From JAEUNX01 sp034004685 (GTDB lineage: Bacteria; Pseudomonadota; Gammaproteobacteria; Burkholderiales; Rhodocyclaceae): a stretch of DNA of 17,442 nt. The notes under the pieces are model-generated. The model was not told where the DNA came from. It was given only the letters and a program-made list of their open reading frames with translations, and made no database searches. The stretch is from assembly GCA_034004685.1 (NCBI GenBank), contig JAVEWG010000056.1, positions 1 to 17,442 of the forward strand, written 5' to 3'. Positions 14,828 through 17,442 of the stretch are shown one piece after another. The number at the start of each line of letters is the position of its first letter. Within the stretch, counting starts at the first letter, position 1. The translations under genes were made by a program, and so were the position numbers.

Positions 14828-15419
14828 ATGAACTTTCTTGCCCATGCCTGGCTGGCGGGGGTCGGTGGAGGAGCATCGGCTGGGGGGCTTGCTGGGGGAC
14901 TTCATCAAGGGCCCGGTACCGGAGAGCCTGGCTCCGGCGGTGGCGGACGGGGTGCGCCTGCACCGGGCCATCGATGTCTTTGCCGAGACCCATCCGGCCT
15001 TTCGGGCCAGCCGGGGACGGATTTCCACCAAGCGGCGGCGGGTGGCGGGGGTGATGGTGGATATGTTTTACGACCATTTTCTGGCGCGCCACTGGGAGAG
15101 CTTCCATCCGGCCGAACCCCTGGAGGTCTTTTCCGCCCGCCAGTATGCGTTATTGGCGAGCCTGGGGGCGGCGCTACCACCCCGCCTGGCCCGCATCCTT
15201 CCCTGGATGCGGGATGACGATTGGCTGACGTCCTACCGGGACGCGGAAATCATCGCCTTGGCCCTGGACCGGATGGCTGGCCGTCTGAGCCGGGCCAATC
15301 CCTTGCCGGGCGCAGGGGAGGAACTCCTGACCCACTATGCCGCCTTCGAGACGGACTGCCTGGCCTTCCTGCCGGAGGCCCGGCGCTTCGCCGCGGATTG
15401 GCTGGAGGGCCGCCGGTAG
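14828..15419 (+). pseudogene. acpH: Acyl-carrier-protein phosphodiesterase, frameshifted near the start
   Basis: AcpH removes the 4'-phosphopantetheine arm from acyl carrier protein. The frame to 15419 encodes most of the protein: RLGGLLGDFIKG, LHRAIDVFAETHP, and MFYDHFLARHW, all typical. The family N-terminus MNFLAHAWLAG is also present but in another frame, starting at ATG 14828. Removing one G from the G5 run at 14857-14861 joins the two perfectly (...WLAG-SVEEHRLGG). The single extra G could be a recent mutation, phase variation in a homopolymer or an assembly error. The rest of the gene is intact for about 185 codons, which argues against old decay. Without correction the product would start at TTG 14838 or ATG 14844 and lose the conserved AHA segment. 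Confidence 0.82.
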
Positions 15420-15464
15420 GCGCGGGCTGATCCTTTTCGGTATCGGCCCAGGGGGGGCGATGCC

Positions 15465-15800
15465 TCAGCGAAGGGGAATCACCAGGGGCGGGATATCCAG
15501 GCCGATGACGATGGCCGGATCCCGGGCGTAGCGGTAGCGCACCGGCGCTTCGTAGTAGTAATCCCGATAGACCGGGCGTTCCCGGATCACTACCCGCTCC
15601 CGGCCCACGTAGTAGCGGTCATCCCGCCAGTGCCGGTGGGGGCCCCAGGCGTAACCCCGGGGCGGGCCGTCCCGCCATTGCCGGTGCTCAAAGCGCTCAT
15701 GGCGATCCCAGCCCCGGCCGTCGGCGCTGGCGGGCAAAGCAGTGAGGAAGGCGAAGCCGGCCAGGGCGGCGGCGATCAGTGTGTTGATGCGTTTTTTCAT
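15465..15800 (-). CDS. Small exported Arg/Tyr/His-rich protein
   Basis: This 111-residue protein starts with a clear Sec signal peptide (KKR, hydrophobic core, cut expected after ASA at residue 26). The mature part of about 85 residues is rich in Arg, Tyr, His, Trp and Asp (for example RDYYYEAPVRYRYARD) and ends with a hydrophobic stretch IVIGLDIPPLVIPL. Its composition resembles RcnB-like and PXPV-type periplasmic proteins, which are small and poorly characterised; I do not assign a function. AGGAGG precedes the ATG at good distance. It converges with acpH. Confidence 0.8.
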   Translation of the reverse strand: MKKRINTLIAAALAGFAFLTALPASADGRGWDRHERFEHRQWRDGPPRGYAWGPHRHWRDDRYYVGRERVVIRERPVYRDYYYEAPVRYRYARDPAIVIGLDIPPLVIPLR

Positions 15801-15985
15801 GGTGCGCCTCCTGGGTTTCGAGGTAGGCGGAGCCCGGCACAAGCCAGGAACCCCGTCCAGTGCACCTTAGCGCCGGCCCGGTTGTCCGGTTGGCAGCAGA
15901 TGTAAGCAGTTCCCATTCTCCCGTGGAGCCTAAAGGCGGCACCGCCTTGCTGGAAAAGTGCCGTTGACTCAGACGGTTAGAGGTA

Positions 15986-16008
15986 GCTCCCGGGGCGCGG
16001 GCGGGAGC
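15986..16008. repeat. Short inverted repeat in the gap upstream of the exported-protein gene
   Basis: GCTCCCG (15986-15992) and CGGGAGC (16002-16008) form a perfect 7-bp stem with a 9-base GC-rich loop and no U-tract. It lies in the roughly 250-base gap 15801-16046, where I see no gene. It may be part of the former region downstream of ruvC. Confidence 0.5.
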
Positions 16009-16046
16009 GCCTGAATCGCATTCCCTTACAAGGTCGACAGACCCTA

Positions 16047-16072
16047 GGGCGTGTTCTCATTAACCGCGGGGG
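16047..16072 (+). repeat. Left terminal inverted repeat of the palindromic element
   Basis: The first 26 bases, beginning GGGCGTGTTCTCATTAACC and ending with five G, match the right end exactly in inverse orientation. Confidence 0.92.
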
Positions 16073-16289
16073 ATCGCGTTGAGCCCAAACGCTTCCGATG
16101 CAAGGCGCGCGACGCGGCAAAGGATGGGTGTCCTTTGCGAGGAGCGCAACGCCGCAGCGGGGGCGTTAGGGCTCAACCCGGAGGGCTCGTGCCCCTTGGC
16201 CCCCATTGCCGCGTTGCGGCTTCTCGCTTGGGATCCACCCAAGCAGCGGCGCCGCGCCTTGCACTGGACGCCAAGTGGCGCGAGCGCGA

Positions 16290-16315
16290 CCCCCGCGGTT
16301 AATGAGAACACGCCC
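16290..16315 (-). repeat. Right terminal inverted repeat of the palindromic element
   Basis: This is the exact reverse complement of 16047-16072. Its outermost C supplies the G of the ruvC TAG stop codon on the minus strand. Confidence 0.92.
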
Positions 16316-16869
16316 TAAGGGGCCGCCAGCAGGCGCCCGCCCCGTCGCCGGGAGCCTGCCGCCAGGCCGCCCAAGCCGTGGCCGCCGTGGGCGTGGCAGA
16401 TGGCGCAGGCCAGGGCGTCGGCGGCGTCCGGGCCGGGGGCGGCGGAAAGCTCCAGGAGGCGCTGGACCATATGGCTCACCTGGTCCTTGTGGGCCTTGCC
16501 GTAGCCCACCACCGCCTGCTTCACCTGGAGCGCCGTGTATTCCAGCACCGGCAGGTCGCAGGACACGGCGCCGCAGATCACCGCTCCCCGGGCCTGGCCC
16601 AGGAGCAGGGTGGATTGGGGATTGACGTTCACGAAGACCTTTTCCACCGCTACCTGGTCCGGCGAGTAGGTGGCGATCACCTCCCGCACGCCGTCCAGCA
16701 AGGTTTTCAGGCGCCCGGGCAGTTCTCCGTCCCTGGTCTTGATGCAGCCGCTGGCTACGTAGCGCAACTGGTTGCCCAGGCGGTCGATGACGCCGAAACC
16801 GGTGATGCGCAATCCCGGGTCCAGGCCCAGGATGCGGGTGGCGACGATAGGGGAGGCAGTTGCGGGCAT
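16315..16869 (-). CDS. ruvC: Crossover junction endodeoxyribonuclease RuvC
   Basis: RuvC cuts Holliday junctions symmetrically during recombinational repair, working with RuvAB. The 184-residue protein carries the four catalytic acids in the family spacing: D17 (ILGLDPG), E76 (VAVEKVFV), D148 and D151 (GPDAADALACA), each offset by ten from E. coli D7, E66, D138 and D141. Other family segments (NVNPQSTLLLGQARG, YTALQVKQAVVGYGKAHKDQV) are present. ATG 16869 is the only start upstream of the first catalytic Asp, and it lacks a clear Shine-Dalgarno. The stop TAG is formed by the flanking TA plus the first base of the inserted palindromic element. The usual neighbours ruvA and ruvB are not downstream. 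Confidence 0.96.
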   Translation of the reverse strand: MPATASPIVATRILGLDPGLRITGFGVIDRLGNQLRYVASGCIKTRDGELPGRLKTLLDGVREVIATYSPDQVAVEKVFVNVNPQSTLLLGQARGAVICGAVSCDLPVLEYTALQVKQAVVGYGKAHKDQVSHMVQRLLELSAAPGPDAADALACAICHAHGGHGLGGLAAGSRRRGGRLLAAP

Positions 16870-16990
16870 CGGGTGATTGTAGCTGCCTGGCCGCTGGATC
16901 AGGGGTGCGCCCGTGAGGGATCCGGAAACGTTGGCTAGCTTCTCACCGCGGGTAGATTGAGCGCCAGGCTCATCAGACCTTTTATTTTCA

Positions 16991-17024
16991 CCACTAATGG
17001 ACCCTATAGAAGCTCATATAGTGG
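16991..17024. repeat. AT-rich nested inverted repeat upstream of ruvC
   Basis: CCACTA (16991-16996) pairs with TAGTGG (17019-17024), and inside it CTATA (17004-17008) with TATAG (17017-17021); the two pairings overlap and are alternative. The segment marks the start of sequence more AT-rich than the rest of the window. It may be a regulatory site or the end of a decayed mobile element. Confidence 0.35.
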
Positions 17025-17070
17025 GGATTCTTCGCGTATCAGCCCGGCAAATTAACAGGGCATCCACGCT

Positions 17071-17258
17071 ATGACTTTGGTATGGAGTGAGTGTCTGAAC
17101 TGCAACTTGAAGACACAGGTTCATGGTGGGATACCTGCCAGGACGCGTGATGAACTGGAAACCCGGGTTCAGGGTGCGATGATGAAACTACAAAAATTGC
17201 CCGGCGCGGTTGAAGTCCTATTTTCAACCATCCGAAGATCCAAGATGCAGCTGCTTAA
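17071..17258 (+). pseudogene. IS630-family transposase, frameshifted C-terminal remnant
   Basis: From 17071 the frame reads LVWSECLNCNLK.., then RTRDELETRVQGAMMKLQKLP, then GAVEVLF, which resembles the end of IS630 transposases (a helix with DEL..RV..AM..LQKLP, then V..FF.HP). At the TTTT run 17221-17224 the pattern jumps frame: one more T would continue as FFNHPKIQDAAA and stop at TAA 17256-17258, a typical family ending. As it stands, translation continues in the wrong frame to 17322. The DDE catalytic part is absent, and the motif just before LVW is degenerate. The segment is more AT-rich than its surroundings. This rests on pattern memory rather than an alignment. An intact unrelated 83-residue protein is the alternative. 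Confidence 0.55.
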
Positions 17259-17280
17259 TCAAAAAATGAACCTGTTGGAT

Positions 17281-17329
17281 TGCCGGGTTAATAATACAAA
17301 AAGCGGCCGCAATAGCTATTAATACGGCA
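17281..17329. repeat. Imperfect inverted repeat between two IS630-type pieces
   Basis: TGCCGGGTTAATA (17281-17293), read on the opposite strand, is TATTAACCCGGCA, and TATTAATACGGCA (17317-17329) matches it at 11 of 13 positions. The pair lies after the transposase remnant and before the next transposase start. It could be the right end of one IS copy and the left end of another, only 23 bases apart. Confidence 0.35.
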
Positions 17330-17363
17330 CCATAATACCGTACTGCCATGATACAATTCCCGC

Positions 17364-17442
17364 ATGGAAACGGAACGCATCGATGTACGGAAACTGGAGC
17401 CGGCGGCACGGGAGCAATTGCGTCGCACGGCGGTTCGAATGT
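17364..17442 (+). CDS. IS630-family transposase, N-terminal start (runs off window)
   Basis: The first 26 codons are visible. They read METERIDVRKLEP, then AAREQLRRTAVRM, a close fit to the opening of IS630-family transposases (the pattern DxRKLxxxAxxxLRRxAVRxV leading into a helix-turn-helix). These enzymes insert at TA dinucleotides. The ATG follows AT-rich sequence; no strong ribosome-binding site is visible. Whether the gene is intact cannot be judged here. It is the same family as the remnant just upstream, and its TA target preference fits the TA flanks of the palindromic element at 16047-16315. Confidence 0.72.
   Translation, partial: METERIDVRKLEPAAREQLRRTAVRM

Larger units (their letters stand above)
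16047..16315. mobile_element. 269-bp palindromic MITE-like element at the ruvC stop codon
   Basis: The element is bounded by perfect 26-bp inverted repeats and flanked on both sides by TA (16045-16046 and 16316-16317), a likely target duplication of the IS630/Tc1-mariner type. It encodes no transposase; the open frames inside are by-products of its symmetry. Inside are two large palindromes: 16078-16177, whose outer arms (GTTGAGCCC.AACGC and complement) and apical GCAAAGGA/TCCTTTGC stem share the centre 16127.5, and 16185-16285, whose outer GCTCG/CGAGC, middle CTTGGC/GCCAAG and apical GCTTGGG/CCCAAGC stems share the centre 16235. Single strands should fold into a three-way junction. I do not recognise the parental element. 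Confidence 0.8.

Noticed and set aside
15960..16010. Possible tRNA-like segment (GACTCAGACGGTTAGAGGTAG)
   Set aside because: No acceptor stem, anticodon arm or T-loop motif can be assembled; only a 7-bp hairpin is present.
16051..16311. Two 83-codon frames on opposite strands that begin with the same MFSLTAG and end alike
   Set aside because: Their similarity comes from the terminal inverted repeats of the palindromic element, not from real genes.
17224..17409. Minus-strand 61-codon frame with a hydrophobic stretch
   Set aside because: It overlaps the transposase start and the remnant tail, has no clear ribosome-binding site, and the hydrophobic stretch can arise by chance in AT-rich sequence.
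1..17442. CRISPR array or defence island
   Set aside because: I saw no regularly spaced direct repeats and no cas, restriction or known defence genes; the only toxin-like gene is the lone PIN protein.

Overview
The window is GC-rich DNA from a bacterium, most likely a betaproteobacterium and plausibly a member of the Rhodocyclales. The clues are a class I PHA synthase, a RapZ homologue, a GNAT/carbonic-anhydrase fusion, and a three-gene NADP-linked 2-oxoglutarate:ferredoxin oxidoreductase of the kind described in Thauera and Azoarcus. The taxonomic placement is inferred from gene content, not from a marker gene.

Left part (1-3919). The end of endonuclease V (+) abuts a minus-strand block: phaC, then a terminator with a UUCG tetraloop, then an orphan PIN-domain gene, then a small MscS channel. 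A 471-bp intergenic region separates phaC from the divergent plus-strand genes.

Centre-left (3920-8608). A plus-strand series holds a GNAT acetyltransferase fused to a beta-carbonic anhydrase, a DsbA/HCCA-isomerase-like protein, a LOG-family protein and two overlapping DUF1289 genes. After a promoter region with a 9-bp inverted repeat come rapZ, a NusG-domain-II membrane protein and a Gx-transporter-family membrane protein.

Centre-right (8758-13471). korC, korA and korB are joined by ATGA stop/start overlaps. They encode an NADPH:ferredoxin-type flavoprotein with C-terminal ferredoxin clusters and the alpha/gamma and beta subunits of a TPP-dependent 2-oxoacid oxidoreductase. A strong bidirectional terminator ends the operon.

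Right part (13494-17442). This is a looser set: a 64-residue HTH-like protein, a Tat-exported dienelactone hydrolase, an acpH gene broken by one extra G, a small exported Arg/Tyr/His-rich protein, and ruvC without ruvA or ruvB beside it. Between the exported protein and ruvC lies a 269-bp non-coding element. It has perfect 26-bp terminal inverted repeats and a TA duplication, and two large internal palindromes give it a predicted three-way-junction fold. It sits exactly in the ruvC stop codon and recreates that stop. Beyond ruvC the sequence becomes more AT-rich and holds a frameshifted C-terminal remnant of an IS630-type transposase, then the first 26 codons of another IS630-family transposase running off the window.

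The most unusual items are the palindromic element at the ruvC stop, the acetyltransferase/carbonic-anhydrase fusion, the korCAB electron-transfer operon and the inverted repeat over the rapZ promoter.
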